NCBI RefSeq assembly: GCF_947507565.1
Contig: NC_089192.1
Location: forward strand, 1,670,690 to 1,734,689
DNA length: 64,000 nt
Direction of reading: 5' to 3'
DNA from: Oscarella lobularis
Taxonomy: Eukaryota > Porifera > Homoscleromorpha > Homosclerophorida > Oscarellidae
Shown here in pieces: positions 11,601 to 21,824 of the stretch (position 1 is the stretch's first letter; each line of letters begins with the position of its first letter). The position numbers were made by a program, and so were the translations under genes. The notes below the pieces were generated by a model that made no database searches, had not been told where the DNA came from, and saw nothing but the letters and a program-made list of their open reading frames with translations.

Positions 11601-12360
11601 TCTGCTGAGATTCTTCTGCTAAATGGAGCAATTTTTGAGAAATAGGTCGATTTGTATTTATTTGAAAATTAAAGTGAAAAGTGCAAGCAACTTACATATG
11701 AAATTTCGTGCGCGCAAGGGTCGTTTTGGATGTTTAGGCTGATTGGCACTGTACGTCACGGAGAAGCAGGAGAAGTCGAGTCAACTCGCAGCATGTTGAT
11801 AAGAGAAGACAACGAGGGCAAGAGGCGATACGCTGCCGTCATCCTAGTGATGTCAACAATTTTGACGAAACGGCTTTGTTTCAACGCTTAGAACCGAATT
11901 AGACTTTAGCTACTGGGCACCAGCACGGCACTAAAAAGATGCAAAGACAGAATCAAATGTGCTAATGCTGACGGATCTTACCAATTGAAAATCTGCAAAA
12001 CGACGTTGTTTTTCTTCTAAGTTTCACGTACATAAACTTGTCGCCTGCCGTCATTACAGAATGGAATTATAGTTGGGATTATGGTTAGGAGTTTAGGGAG
12101 AGGGAGAGGGTCGGCTTGTATAGCTGGCCACACGAGATCCTTTATCTCTACTAAGCTACGACTAACCGATGAGAGCACTGACCTACTCACTCTTAGACAC
12201 AGAACGATCCGGTGCGTGATCGAAGAAGGAGGAAGGGAGATCATATCACCACGACGATCTCGTCCAAGGGGACAAGGTATACTTCTCCTTTCTTTTTGTT
12301 GCTTTCTTGTTTCATTCTTTTTCTTTCGTTTTCTAGAAAGAGAAGGAGAGTGCGTAGGGA
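8646..12360. other. mostly empty; weak coding hints
   Basis: A minus-strand frame at 8668-8952 ends MVERELKRTPPSEYSVGEKV, a pattern like the tail of a retroelement integrase, but nothing supports it upstream. A plus-strand frame at 9611-9808 starts SITVVMKVKLLDRKEVVRRF, faintly like a PB1 domain start. A minus-strand frame at 9786-10049 ends with one hydrophobic segment (SVVVFGYILLGFLLFILVA) and could be a membrane-anchored tail exon. The rest is AT-rich sequence without recognisable features. Confidence 0.25.
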
Positions 12361-13186
12361 GGCCGGTATGTTTTTATACCATCCACACATTATGTGCGTT
12401 GTGGATTTCCCCGCTGCTGTTTCATTTAGGACGATTGGATCAAAACCGTCCCATTGTTTCACGAATGGGGGAAGCAAGGAGAGAAGGATAGGAAGAAAGG
12501 AATAATAATTATAGATTTACAGTTGTTTCCCACGTAGGTAAGCCTTCCATTTTTCTTCCCTATATATTCTTTTTAAAATTTTTATTGACTCCTTTGTAGG
12601 AGTGTGATGGGGGATTCTATTGGTACTGTTGTACCTATCCCCTGCTCTCCTACCTTCAAAAAGAACTTTTGGAAGGAAGAGAGCAGTGGTTTTTTACAGT
12701 GGATCGATTATACCTTCCTTTTTTCTTTTCGTGGTAAGAATGGTACTTGGAGATACTCTTGTACCTTATTTTATTTCTCTTATTTAGAGCTGGAAGAATG
12801 GCCACGGTTCTCCGTGGGTCTGATGTCTTCCCAATATAGGTATGTCATATTTTTTTCCTTTGTTTCTCTGTTCTAATCGTTCTTTTATTTATAGGGAGGC
12901 GCGGGGGATGTGTTTAGTACTTTTTGTATCCATCTCTTCGCCATTTTTTCGGTATAAAAAAGAGGAGGAAAGAAGTGGTGATACAAGGAGATGTATCATT
13001 GAATAGTTTTCTATTTGGAATGATTTTTTACACTCTTCTTGTACGTAGGGGATGAAGATGTAATGATGGTACATGTTTGTACCCGTTCTTTTCTCATCTT
13101 GAGGAAGATGAGAAACGGTTTTCCGTTCGTTACAATGGAAGGAGTTCAGGTAAGGGATTTACTCCTTCTCATTGGGGTTTTTATTA

Positions 13187-15056
13187 CCGTATTACCTTCA
13201 CTTTTTGCTGCATGCCGGTAAAAGTGAAGTTTTCTGTTTCTAAAGTTTTCACTGGTTAGTCACTAAAACAGCATGCCGGTATAATGCGGGGAATGCCGTT
13301 ATCGGTAGAGGTTGTGATGCAACTGACGATATTAGCGCACTAGCCGCAGCGCGCTTCCGCAGATTCAGTACGTCGCAATTGCCATGCACGCGCCGACCAA
13401 CAGAGTAGCTGAAGACGATTTTGACAATCTCGACAATCTCGACGACGAGCAAGACATCTTGGCTTCGCTAGGTTGCTTCTCTGGCATGTCTTTGACACTT
13501 GTGAGTGGCTTTTGCTTCAGATTCTACCCCGAGATACGTTCGCAAAATCTTACACTATATAGACGAAGTTGTCTGTTCTTCGAAAGTTGGACGAATTTCA
13601 GGGAAACAAATCTAAGACGGCAAAGATTTGCGGAGTGCCGCGACAGAGCGTCCAGAACTGGGCTAAAGAAAGAGAGAAGCTCCAAGGTATTCGCGATGAC
13701 CGGTCTCTAAGTGTCAAGAGGAGACGGAAGATTTCACTGGAGAAGGATGACACCAAACGACGCGGTGTCTTTCCCCTGGATAAGTGATCTAAAAAAGGAG
13801 TACTGTTAGCGGAGAAATGATACAGCGAAAGGCAAGGATCTGCTTTCAACAACTCTATTTTTTTGTGACTTTTACCTCTAAAGCGTCTAATGGGTGGTTG
13901 GACCGTTTTATCAAACGGCACAACCTCAGCTGCCAAGTTGTAACCTCAACTGGGCAAAAGGTGCCGTCGAATGCTGCGGATTTAGCAAAAGACTTTATTT
14001 CCTTTGCGCTGACGAACAGAGAATCTAAAGCTCTACCACCCGATGCAATAGGCAACATGGATGAAACCCCAATGTGGTTCGATTTACCTGCGTCGAAATC
14101 ATATGATTTTAAAGGCGTTAAAGTTGTTCCGGCAAAGACCACCGGCAAAGAGAAGTTAAGATACACAGTTGTTTTAGCGGCAATGGCTAACGGTGCCAAA
14201 CTGCCACCGTTAATTATTTTCAAAGGGTTGAAAAATGTACCTAAAGGGTCTTTTCCTTCCGACGTAAGAGTAGAGGTGAGCCAAAAAGGTACATATCCGC
14301 CGACATGATGAACTCTTGGAAAAGTTGTTTGGAAAGCCAGACCTAACGGATTTTGGAAGCCTCAGTCAATGATTGTTTTAGACAGCGCTCCGTTTCATTT
14401 GAAGAAAACTGTTCTATCATCTTTTAAGCAGTATTACAATACCGACGTTGGTTTTATTCCAGGAGGAATGACACCTTTATTGCAGCCTGTTGATGTACAC
14501 TGGAACAATCGTTCAAGACTGCAATGAAAGAGAAGTGTGGCTAAACTGGTTGGCAGAAGGTGAACAAGAATACACACGCAGTGGCAAAAGAAAGTCAGCT
14601 TCGTATGAAATGATTGCGAGATGGGTATCGGAGAGCTGGAAAGCTTTGCCTAGCGATTTGATCCGACAGTCATTTATTCAGTGCGGAATTTTAAGCAGCA
14701 AATCTGAAGATCTTCATTCACGTCTTCGACTGTTAAATGGAGGTGAAGACGTTGAATGCGAGTCGCACGATCCAACAGGTTTAACTGACGACGAAGACAC
14801 ACATGACCCTCTTACCGACGAGGAATAAGCTAGCAGATTAGACGTTGTTGGTTCAGTTGTAGCGTTTTCAGCTCGTTTGCCTTGTATGTCTTAAACCTAA
14901 CCCATGTTCATGCTTTATGTTTTCGCACTAATACCAGTTTGCCAAAAACGAACAAAACACCTCGCCTTCTCCGGCATGCCGATGTCCCCGGGGTACAACG
15001 GCACCCTGGTAATCCTCACTTTAAACCGGCATGCAGCGAAAAGTGAGGAAATACGG
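13187..15056 (+). mobile_element. pogo/Tigger-like DNA transposon
   Basis: Imperfect terminal inverted repeats of about 45 bp start CCGTATT and contain GCTGCATGCCGGT (left 13187-13229, right 15014-15056). Both ends are flanked by TA, the target duplication of the Tc1/mariner/pogo group. A second GCATGCCGG motif lies inside each end (13272 and about 14974). The element carries one decayed transposase on the plus strand and sits inside the hairpin series described above. Confidence 0.8.
13384..14828 (+). pseudogene. pogo-type transposase, frameshifted
   Basis: Domains in order, over several frames: an acidic N-terminus (DNLDNLDDEQDILASLG); a psq/CENP-B-type helix-turn-helix (KLDEFQGNKSKTAKICGVPR then QSVQNWAKE) at about 13583-13680; the end of a CENPB-type second DNA-binding domain (GWLDRFIKRHNL); a DDE_1 nuclease starting GNMDETPMWFDLPASK (first catalytic Asp) at about 14050, then VLDSAPFHLKK (second Asp, about 14370) and IPGGMTPLLQPVDV; and a helical tail with an acidic C-terminus. 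Frame breaks lie near 13790, 14300 and 14490. It resembles jerky/Tigger-type transposases, which act in the nucleus. It is inactive as read. Confidence 0.85.
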
Positions 15057-15299
15057 TAAGTCTTTTTGTTCTCTAGGAATTATATGGAAGAATATGTGGT
15101 AGTCGTCTATTTGTCTCTTCGTCTGATAGAACAATCTTTCCTGCTTCTGGTTTCCCAGAAGCTTTTTGTTGGTAAGTACGCTACAGGAGATTGATCTTAC
15201 TGATCGGGTACCGTATCTCATTCTTTTTCTTTTTAGGATGAAAGGATTCCAACTGACCGGTGGGTAGTACGTGGATACTGTCGTATCCCTTTCCTAACT

Positions 15300-16640
15300 G
15301 GATATCCAATCAAAGTCTTTTTTGACTTTTAATTAAAGGCGCTGAATGCCTTTCTCATAGGATCGGCTTTCCCCACACATATACACACACGCCCCCGCAA
15401 GTTTCCTCTGGTTCTTCAACTCGCTGTTAAAAATATTAAAATGTTATTATTTACAAATGATTGTATTAAATGAATAATTTACTTCGCCCTGGACATCGTA
15501 AATGTTCTGGTTTTAGGGTGCAGGGCGATTGGTGGCATTTTAACTTTTTCCCACAGATCTGAAATACAGTAGACTTCCTACCGAATCGATAAATGGTTCA
15601 AAGAGAGATTCGACATTGCGGCGGAATTTAATTATATGAATACTACTAGTAATACTTGTACAAAATATGTAAACATAACTTGACCACATCGGGCGATATC
15701 CCCTGTGTATTCCTCTTCTCTGTTTGAAAGAAGTCGACGGGGAACCACACAAGAGAAAATGTGTAAATTAATATAAGTTAAATAACAATTTTACCATCGC
15801 CTGGTGTCTCATTAACTTTAATTAATTAAAGCATGAAATTTAAAAGCCTTTCATTATTAGGAAGCATTTCATTATTAGGGTCTTACGCATTTTTTATATG
15901 TTTCGGGCTTCGCTTCCTCCTTATCGCTCTAAACGCAACGCGAACAAAAATCAAATTGAGGTAATTCGTTTCTTGCCATCGTTTTCGGAGTTCTCCGTTT
16001 ATGAAAGAAAAACGACAAAAACGCTAAAATCAAAGTCAAACTAGAAAATCTGTTTTACCGCTTTCAATATGAATAAGGGTGGACTTTTCATCTATAGTAG
16101 AAGTGTAAAAAAGTCAAAATCCGGGAGAGAATCGTGCAGCTGGTTCTGACCTTGAATGGCATGCTCATTGGCAACTACAAAAGAACGTCAAAACAGTTTA
16201 AAATATTATCAATTCAGTCTTACCAAGTCTTCGTTTCTTCCCTTTCAAAAGAAAATGTTAAATAATTGAAATCTGGCATGCATAAAATCTAACCCTTTTT
16301 GTCGCTCATAGGTGTCTAGAAATGTCAGAAATATACTAAAATAACCGTTTAAAATAAAATAATTTATCAAATTGTACCTTTTTCGGTTTTTCTTTTAAAA
16401 AATTAGACTACTAGAAAATAATTAATTAAATTACACTTTGCCTTTACATTCCTCCTTTTCTCCTCTTCATCTCTCCTTATTGTTTTTTATGCTTCTAGAA
16501 CAGATATGTCTAAAGCTTATATAGATCATATTGAGTGTTGCCCTCCTCCTCGTCACTGACTTCTGTATATAAACAAAAAGTAAAATCCAAAAATGTTACG
16601 TTGATTTTTCCTACTCTCGCCCAGAGTCGTCCTCTTCTAC
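15300..16640. other. no gene seen
   Basis: AT-rich sequence with short frames only. Nothing recognisable beyond TTAATTAA-type motifs and poly-pyrimidine runs. Confidence 0.5.
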
Positions 16641-16717
16641 TATGCCTTGTACAATACATACGTTCTCAAAAACAAAGCATCTAATATTGCTTACCTTCTT
16701 CGCACGACATCGCCTTT

Positions 16718-17410
16718 TCACAACGCCTCATGATGTCTATGCTCTTCCCCATGATGTCTACGCTCCTCCCCATGATGTCTATGCTCCTCCCCATGCTGTC
16801 TATGGTCCTCCTCGTGATGTCTGTGTTCTCCTGAATAAGGTTTTTTGGCCATCATTCGCATAAGGCTTGTCCAATGCCAATTCACCTTGAGGACGTCTTG
16901 ATTAATGTGCATAGATCGTCCCAAATCGTCTTTTCTTCGGCTTTGCTTCTGCTGCATGCTCGCCGTTTTCGGTCGAAGAAGAAGATAAGTTGGTTGGGAG
17001 GGAGTTTGTCGTTCCACTAGTTGATTCCAAGTGGTGGAATCATGAACCTTTTCGGTGGTTAGTAGATCGTTGCGCTTGTTGAACGGTAGACGTTCAATAA
17101 GCGGCTGCGTAAACGACAAAGGATATCCTCGTTCTTCGAGGTGCGTTTCCAATTGTCGTTTCCTACGTTCAAATGCTCCCTTGTCGGAAGTTGAGCGTAG
17201 GTAGCTGTGAGTTTCGCCCAGGGGGATGGCTTTCTTACCCCAGGCGGATGAGCTGACGTAAAGTGAACGTATTGGAACGTATTTTTGGTTTAAAATACGT
17301 TTCCACGTCCAATATTTCTGCAACGATTTCGAGATCTTCAAGGGGATGAGTCCAAATGCACCAGATGTCGTCAATGTAACGTTTCCACACTGACCGTCTG
17401 GTTAGGAAAG
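16718..17410 (-). pseudogene. Penelope-like element, RT 3' part
   Basis: From 17410 downwards one frame reads SVWKRYIDDIWCIWTHP, the YIDD catalytic box in the W-x-R-Y-I-D-D-I-x-x-I-W form typical of Penelope-like elements. The neighbouring frame carries the C-terminal RT region: KKAIPLGETHSYLRSTSDK, FERRKRQLETHLEERGYP and LIERLPFNKRNDLL. The Lys/Arg-rich tail ends in a His-rich minisatellite. The frame breaks directly after the YIDD box and neither the RT N-terminus nor a GIY-YIG endonuclease is present, so it is a truncated copy. It abuts the transposase-like fragment at 17440. Confidence 0.75.
16731..16835. repeat. 21-bp coding minisatellite (His/Glu-rich)
   Basis: About five copies of CCCCATGATGTCTATGCTCCT, each one a multiple of three, extend the minus-strand Penelope frame with GEEHRHH-type repeats. 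Confidence 0.85.
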
Positions 17411-17439
17411 CGTGTCTCGAGGAATCTCTTACGCATTCT

Positions 17440-18290
17440 TATTTGGGAACCGTCATGCTGCCCATCTTTCGATGCCCAAAAAGCCTATACAGCTCGACGC
17501 CAGGCACGTCTTCGATGCATTTGACATGACGTATTTCTTCTTCCCAAATCGTATCGATCTTCTCCCTGTCAGAAGAGGATCTTGGGGATCTTGTTTCTCG
17601 AGGACGAGATGAGTTCCTCAATTCGTTTTATCATCGTAAGCACACCTCTCGTGTGTCTTCGGTAGTGCAGCTTTTTTGGACTAAAACTAAGCAGCATTGT
17701 CTCGATGTCGTTATCGCTGACGTGCTGCTGTTGTTTTTTAGCAACGTGTTTCGTTTCGCGCGAACAAGCCGATTCATGTCAGACTCGTCGTAGCTAAATA
17801 TGCACGTTGATAGTTGCGGCCAAAAAGAGTGATACTGGTCGTGATGAACGCTAGTGTATCCCTCCGCCAGTCTCCCCATGAAATGCCAAATGTCCTTCCG
17901 CACTTTCATGTCTCTCCATGCATGAAAGAAGCGGTTGAACATGGAACCATCGGGTCCGCAGCATTCCCGGTCAGTGTATAGAACCGCTGGTGGGGGCACG
18001 CCCGATGCAGCGTATCTGGCGACGAGACCGTCTGCCATCGGCTGCAGCGCCTCTTGTGTCTCGTCCTTTGTTAGGACTGACTGGACGATCTCGGAATTCT
18101 CGTTTCCTACCTTCGCACAATATCGATGACATTTGGTCTCTCATTTGTGGGACTGTTGTGAGCGTTTGTGCAATGTACACCTTTCGAAGCCAATTAGGGT
18201 TCGGCAATGGGAGCATCGGGTCAGGTTTGTCGTACGCAAAGTGTACGACATTATTGGCCCTGGCATGGCCTTTGCATTCTATAAAATAGG
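17440..18290 (-). pseudogene. transposase-like uncharacterised family
   Basis: Pieces in three frames follow the order of a large family of unnamed proteins seen in fish and invertebrates. They are KPDPMLPLPNPNWLRKVYIA; then QPMADGLVARYAASGVPPP, AVLYTDRECCGPDG and VRKDIWHFMGRLAEG; then QLSTCIFSYDESDMNRLVRA; then IWEEEIRHVKCIEDVPGVEL. The LYTDRECC and DIWHFM boxes look like a DDE-type nuclease fold, and the family is multicopy in the genomes I recall, so a transposon origin is likely; I cannot give a superfamily. Frameshifts lie near 18100 and between about 17770 and 17600. The N-terminal part is missing. Confidence 0.6.
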
Positions 18291-18334
18291 CCGCGAAACG
18301 TATGAACCAATAATCGGTGTGCTTCTCTCGCTAG

Positions 18335-19339
18335 CTATATCCAGCAGGGCTGTCGGGGAATTACCCCGCCTGCGAGAGTGCACATTACCCGCTCCCATAC
18401 GATTGACATTAAGGCGTCTGCTGTGACGCCATCAGATGGAAAGTGCGCGTAAGGAAACCTTAGCTGTGAAGTGAGACCGCGGACCATAAAAACCAACATA
18501 TGCGTGGCGACATCAGTGAATACTTCCTTGCCAAGGGAACGACGTTCCATCTCTCTCAAGTCGCTGTCAAAGCCACCAAGGTCGACAAACCCAACTACGT
18601 CCGAATCATACTTGCTGTACGCTAAGTCTTCCTTAACTTTCATTTCATCGAACACAATAATGACGTGGTTTCCTCTTGCAGTCAGTCCGTCCTTTTCAGC
18701 TTCTTTTACAAGCATATCGTTTAGTTCGCGAAAAAATCCAGGCTTGTTTTTGAAGAAGTGCGTGTAGTCTCGGAGCGTACGTTCTGAGGGCATTGTTATG
18801 AAACCTGCAGTACGCAGCGTGTGATAGCAAGACGACGAGAGCATCTTTAACTGCAAGGCCCATTTAATCATGTACGGGTGCCAACGCATCCCGTTTGGCG
18901 ACTTGCAAGCGGCGGCAGCTTTTTTCTGCTGCCCCCAGAAGAGCCGTCTAAAAGTTCCAGGACCACATTCTGCCTTGATTGTCTCGTCGTTCTCCCGTAT
19001 TGCAGACATGACTTCATCGTGGAGCTCCGCTTGAACTCGTACACCACACCTGTCCGTTGATAGCTGAATCCGTTGTTTAAGCATTCTAATTTTTTTCATG
19101 TGGGCTTTCCTTTGAGTAGCTAACAAATTCATTTTTTTCGTCCGGTTAGGAGTACGTAATTTAGAGTTGCTCGTAAATTTACTACGGGCTGCCTTGGAAA
19201 CGGCGTGGCGTTTTTTCCAATACGACGCTCGAAGAAGAGGCCTGAATTCTCGGCAGCTTTTGCAGCGCTTCAACCGAGACTCCGTCACAATCATTTGACA
19301 GGACGACGGTTGCGTGAACTCTAAACGTTGCGGTCGCAC
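18335..19339 (-). pseudogene. THAP9/P-element-like transposase, 5' part
   Basis: A 334-codon frame shows, in order: a Cys/Arg-rich start (CKSCREFRPLLRA); a basic coiled-coil region; MRWHPYMIKWALQLKML, usual in P-type transposases; SERTLRDYTHFF; then the RNase H-like core VIIVFDEMKVKEDLAYSK (first catalytic Asp) and VVGFVDLG; then THMLVFMVRGLTSQLRFPYA and ADALMSIVWERV. It stops at 18335 soon after the VWE box and the rest of the nuclease (TCDG, LIKT boxes) is absent; the next block belongs to another family. THAP9-like proteins catalyse cut-and-paste transposition. No THAP finger is visible upstream. Confidence 0.75.
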
Positions 19340-19564
19340 AAGACCCTTTTCCGGCGACGATCAATTTCAGTCGAACGTATTCCGCTCCCGAGTTTTCTTC
19401 CGTCTCTTCCAACTGATGCACCGCCGTGGAGCTTCAAATTCGGGCGTAATGTACAGTGCGATGGCAGTTCTGACGTTCGTTCCCTTTCGATGGACAGGCT
19501 TCTTTTTTCGGCGCGTGTTTCAGGCCGCAGTAGTCACGCTTCGCACCTCCGTAATTAAGAGAGC

Positions 19565-20625
19565 GCGATCAACTAGCCTCGATTTCCAGACCCTCTCCAG
19601 CGCGCTAAGATGCGTGGGCGCGGTGGGGCGCTAGAGAGAGTCTGGACGAACACTGTACAAAGCCGTGTGTGTGCACTATACAGGGACTGAACCGACCATG
19701 GACCAATCTCCGATCGAGCAACCGGAGCGGTTGCTCGATCGGTGATTGGTCCATGGTCGGTTCAGTCCCCGTATAGTGCACACACGACTTTGTACAGTCA
19801 TAGATAGAGGAGAGAGGGATGGGAAACTCCCCGTTGCACGTGACTTATACGTGGCTCTAGGATTGTCGCCGGCTCATGGACGTTGTTCTCCGCTTTCTTC
19901 GCGAAGTTCGCGATGAGTCAGTGTTTCCATCGACTGCCCAATTGAAATGGAAGCTTCGTAGCATCTCGTTGGAGAGGAAACGGAAGCCTTTAGGGATTTC
20001 GATTTTTTTCATGCTTGGAGAGCATGTCAAGTGGCTCATCAGACCTGGGCGAGCACAGCTACAGTTCATATGGCGATTATGCATGCCACTGGCGAAATCT
20101 GCAACTTGCTTTTCTTTGGCAAGCCCATTTTAGCCCGAAGAAAAGTTTGGTTAAAACGGCGAAGTTCGAAGCGTGGTCAACGCAATCGCGTATCTATGGC
20201 ACGCACAGATTCACGGAGAACGAATTAGTAACGTCAAATTAGCCATTGGGTCTAAGCAGTGAGAAGAGACCCCGCCGACGTTTAGCATACCGACGCGTGA
20301 GCAATTAGGGACCATTAGCTGGGAATTCAATAGCGCAGACAAAAAAACGCGTACACTAAACTACAGATAACATAGCGAATGGGGATACAATGCTTCAAAC
20401 GACATCGTCGACGAGAGAAACAACGATATTTGAAGAAATATCCGGGATTCCGGCGACAATCCTAGAGCCACGTATAAGTCACGTGCAACGGGGAGTTTCC
20501 CATCCGTCTCTCCTCTATCTATGGTACAGTGTTCGTCCAGACCCTCTCCAGCGCCCCACCCCGCCCACGCATCTTTGCGCGCTGGAGAGGGTCTGGAACT
20601 CGAGGCTAGCGATCAACCTGCTGGC
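19565..20625. mobile_element. MITE-like element, ~180-bp inverted repeats
   Basis: The right arm (20440-20625) is the reverse complement of the left arm (19565-19875) once the palindrome at 19652-19798 is removed. Shared blocks include CGAGGCTAG, CCAGACCCTCTCCAGCG, GGGGCGCTAG-type sequence, and CACGTGCAACGGGGAGTTTC. The ~565-bp interior has no coding frame with recognisable motifs. The tip and target duplication are not certain. Confidence 0.7.
19652..19798. repeat. 147-bp near-perfect palindrome
   Basis: Arms of about 70 bp meet at a GGAGC centre near 19724. The outer tips read ACTGTACAAAG and CTTTGTACAGT; inside are GTGTGTGCACTATAC and GACCATGGACCAATC. It is present only in the left arm of the surrounding element, so it is a later insertion or a local expansion. 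Confidence 0.85.
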
Positions 20626-20770
20626 TTCGGTGTTTCTGATTGCTTCGACTTTGCACCTTTTGGGCGTGGTTGGCGCAACAACCGTCACAGACTATTGTCT
20701 GGCGTGGTGTGTCGAAACTTGATGTGACGCTGCACCATCTACTTCGGCCGACATCTGCTGCGTGCGATCA

Positions 20771-21153
20771 TAGATGTAAGAGAAGGGGATTGGAAAGTCC
20801 CCCGTCACGTGATCAATTACCTGAAGCAAGGGTCGTTATGTCTTACGCGTGGTTACCCGTATGCTTCTGCTCTTTTGGCGTTTTTTCTCTTCGCTAAGTT
20901 CATTTTACCAATAGCTATCTTATCGATCAAAGTGCTGAAGGTACGGCTAGGCTATCGAAGTGGGTAATTTGATTCGCCAAGCGTCTAATCGCTGAAACGC
21001 GTCGTCTTGTTTATGTATAAAGAGTGGTTTTCGCGTTGAAGCGTCAAAGGACTCGAAAGAAAAGTAAATGGTACAATTACAACCCGTAAAGACCCTTGCT
21101 TCAGGTAATTGATCACATGACGGAGGAGTTTCCAATCCCCCTTCTCTTACAAT
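20771..21153. mobile_element. 383-bp MITE
   Basis: Terminal inverted repeats of about 60 bp: left TGTAAGAGAAGGGGATTGGA...CAAGGGT, right its reverse complement with a few changes. The core CACGTGA followed by a C/G-rich tract resembles the inner part of the 19565-20625 repeats, so the two families may be related. No coding capacity. Confidence 0.75.
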
Positions 21154-21159
21154 ACTAGT

Positions 21160-21735
21160 TCACCTCACTATCTCTGAGTATCTTCACACACGCGTCGATT
21201 GTCAGCGGGCTTTTGTCGAATGACTTCTGTCGGACTCGCTGATCCCGAATTCCGTTGACGAGGCGATAACAAATGCAGTCGTCCTCTGTCTCCCCAAACT
21301 CGCACGAGTTTCGTAACTGCGATGGTACAACCGTTCATCGGCTCGCCGGGGGCTTGTTGGCGCTGTATTTGTCGCTCATACGTTACAACAGTTGATTTTC
21401 GGTTTGCAATGCTCTCAAAATTTGTCGAGTATCGCTGCGGCAGTGATGTGTGATGTGAGCTTCTGGATCTGGCTCTTCTCCTTCTTCTTCCGCTTGTGGT
21501 GGGGAATCCGGTGCCTCGAACGTGAGCGTGTCGTAGAGATCTAGCGCTTCATCTCCGAGCACGTTGAGTAGCGATGCGACCTGAACATCTCGATCTTCGC
21601 GTCGACCTTTTGCGGCGAGGGCGTAATTCTTCCATCCTCGCTCAAACCTCTTTCAATTTTCGCCTTTGTGGACGGGATCCAACAATTTCAAAACTTCGGG
21701 TTGTCGAGCGGTAGTCGTACCGGCTGTGGTCATTC
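21160..21735 (-). pseudogene. Ty3/gypsy gag fragment
   Basis: From 21735 downwards: TTARQPEVLKLLDPVHKGEN, a TGA stop, then KRFERGWKNYALAAKGR, DVQVASLLNVLGDEALDLY, an acidic PQAEEEGEEPDPEAH linker and, after another frame break, CEFGETEDDCICYRLVNGI, RDQRVRQKSF and PLTIDACVK. This is the W-x2-Y...LL-x2-LG-x-E-A...F...I-R-D-x2-V layout of gypsy gag proteins such as those of K02A2.6-like elements. Several stops make it dead. No zinc knuckle or protease follows. Confidence 0.7.
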
Positions 21736-21824
21736 TTTCACTCTTTTCACCATGTGACGATAGGTGTGTACTGGTGTATTGGTAAACGTAAAGTGACTAC
21801 AGAACAACAGTAGGGCATTCACAT

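Larger units (their letters stand above)
12365..15292. other. series of covarying hairpins (split by pogo element)
   Basis: Outside the transposon at 13187-15056 the sequence is a chain of short inverted repeats. The recurring one is a 5-6 bp stem of type GGTAC..GTACC: GGTAT/ATACC at 12365, GGTAC/GTACC at 12622, 12742 and 13068, GGATAC/GTATCC at 15273. The stem bases change in pairs. Each is followed by another hairpin: 12642-12686 (CTGCTCTC with GAGAGCAG outside CCTTC/GAAGG), CCACGG/CCGTGG at 12802, TGATACA/TGTATCA at 12979, TCTCATCTT/AAGATGAGA at 13090, GCTTCTGG/CCAGAAGC at 15143. T-rich spacers ending TTTATAG or TTTGTAG and starting GGTAAG or GTATG lie between units, like tiny introns. No coding frame spans the units. 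See findings. Confidence 0.5.
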
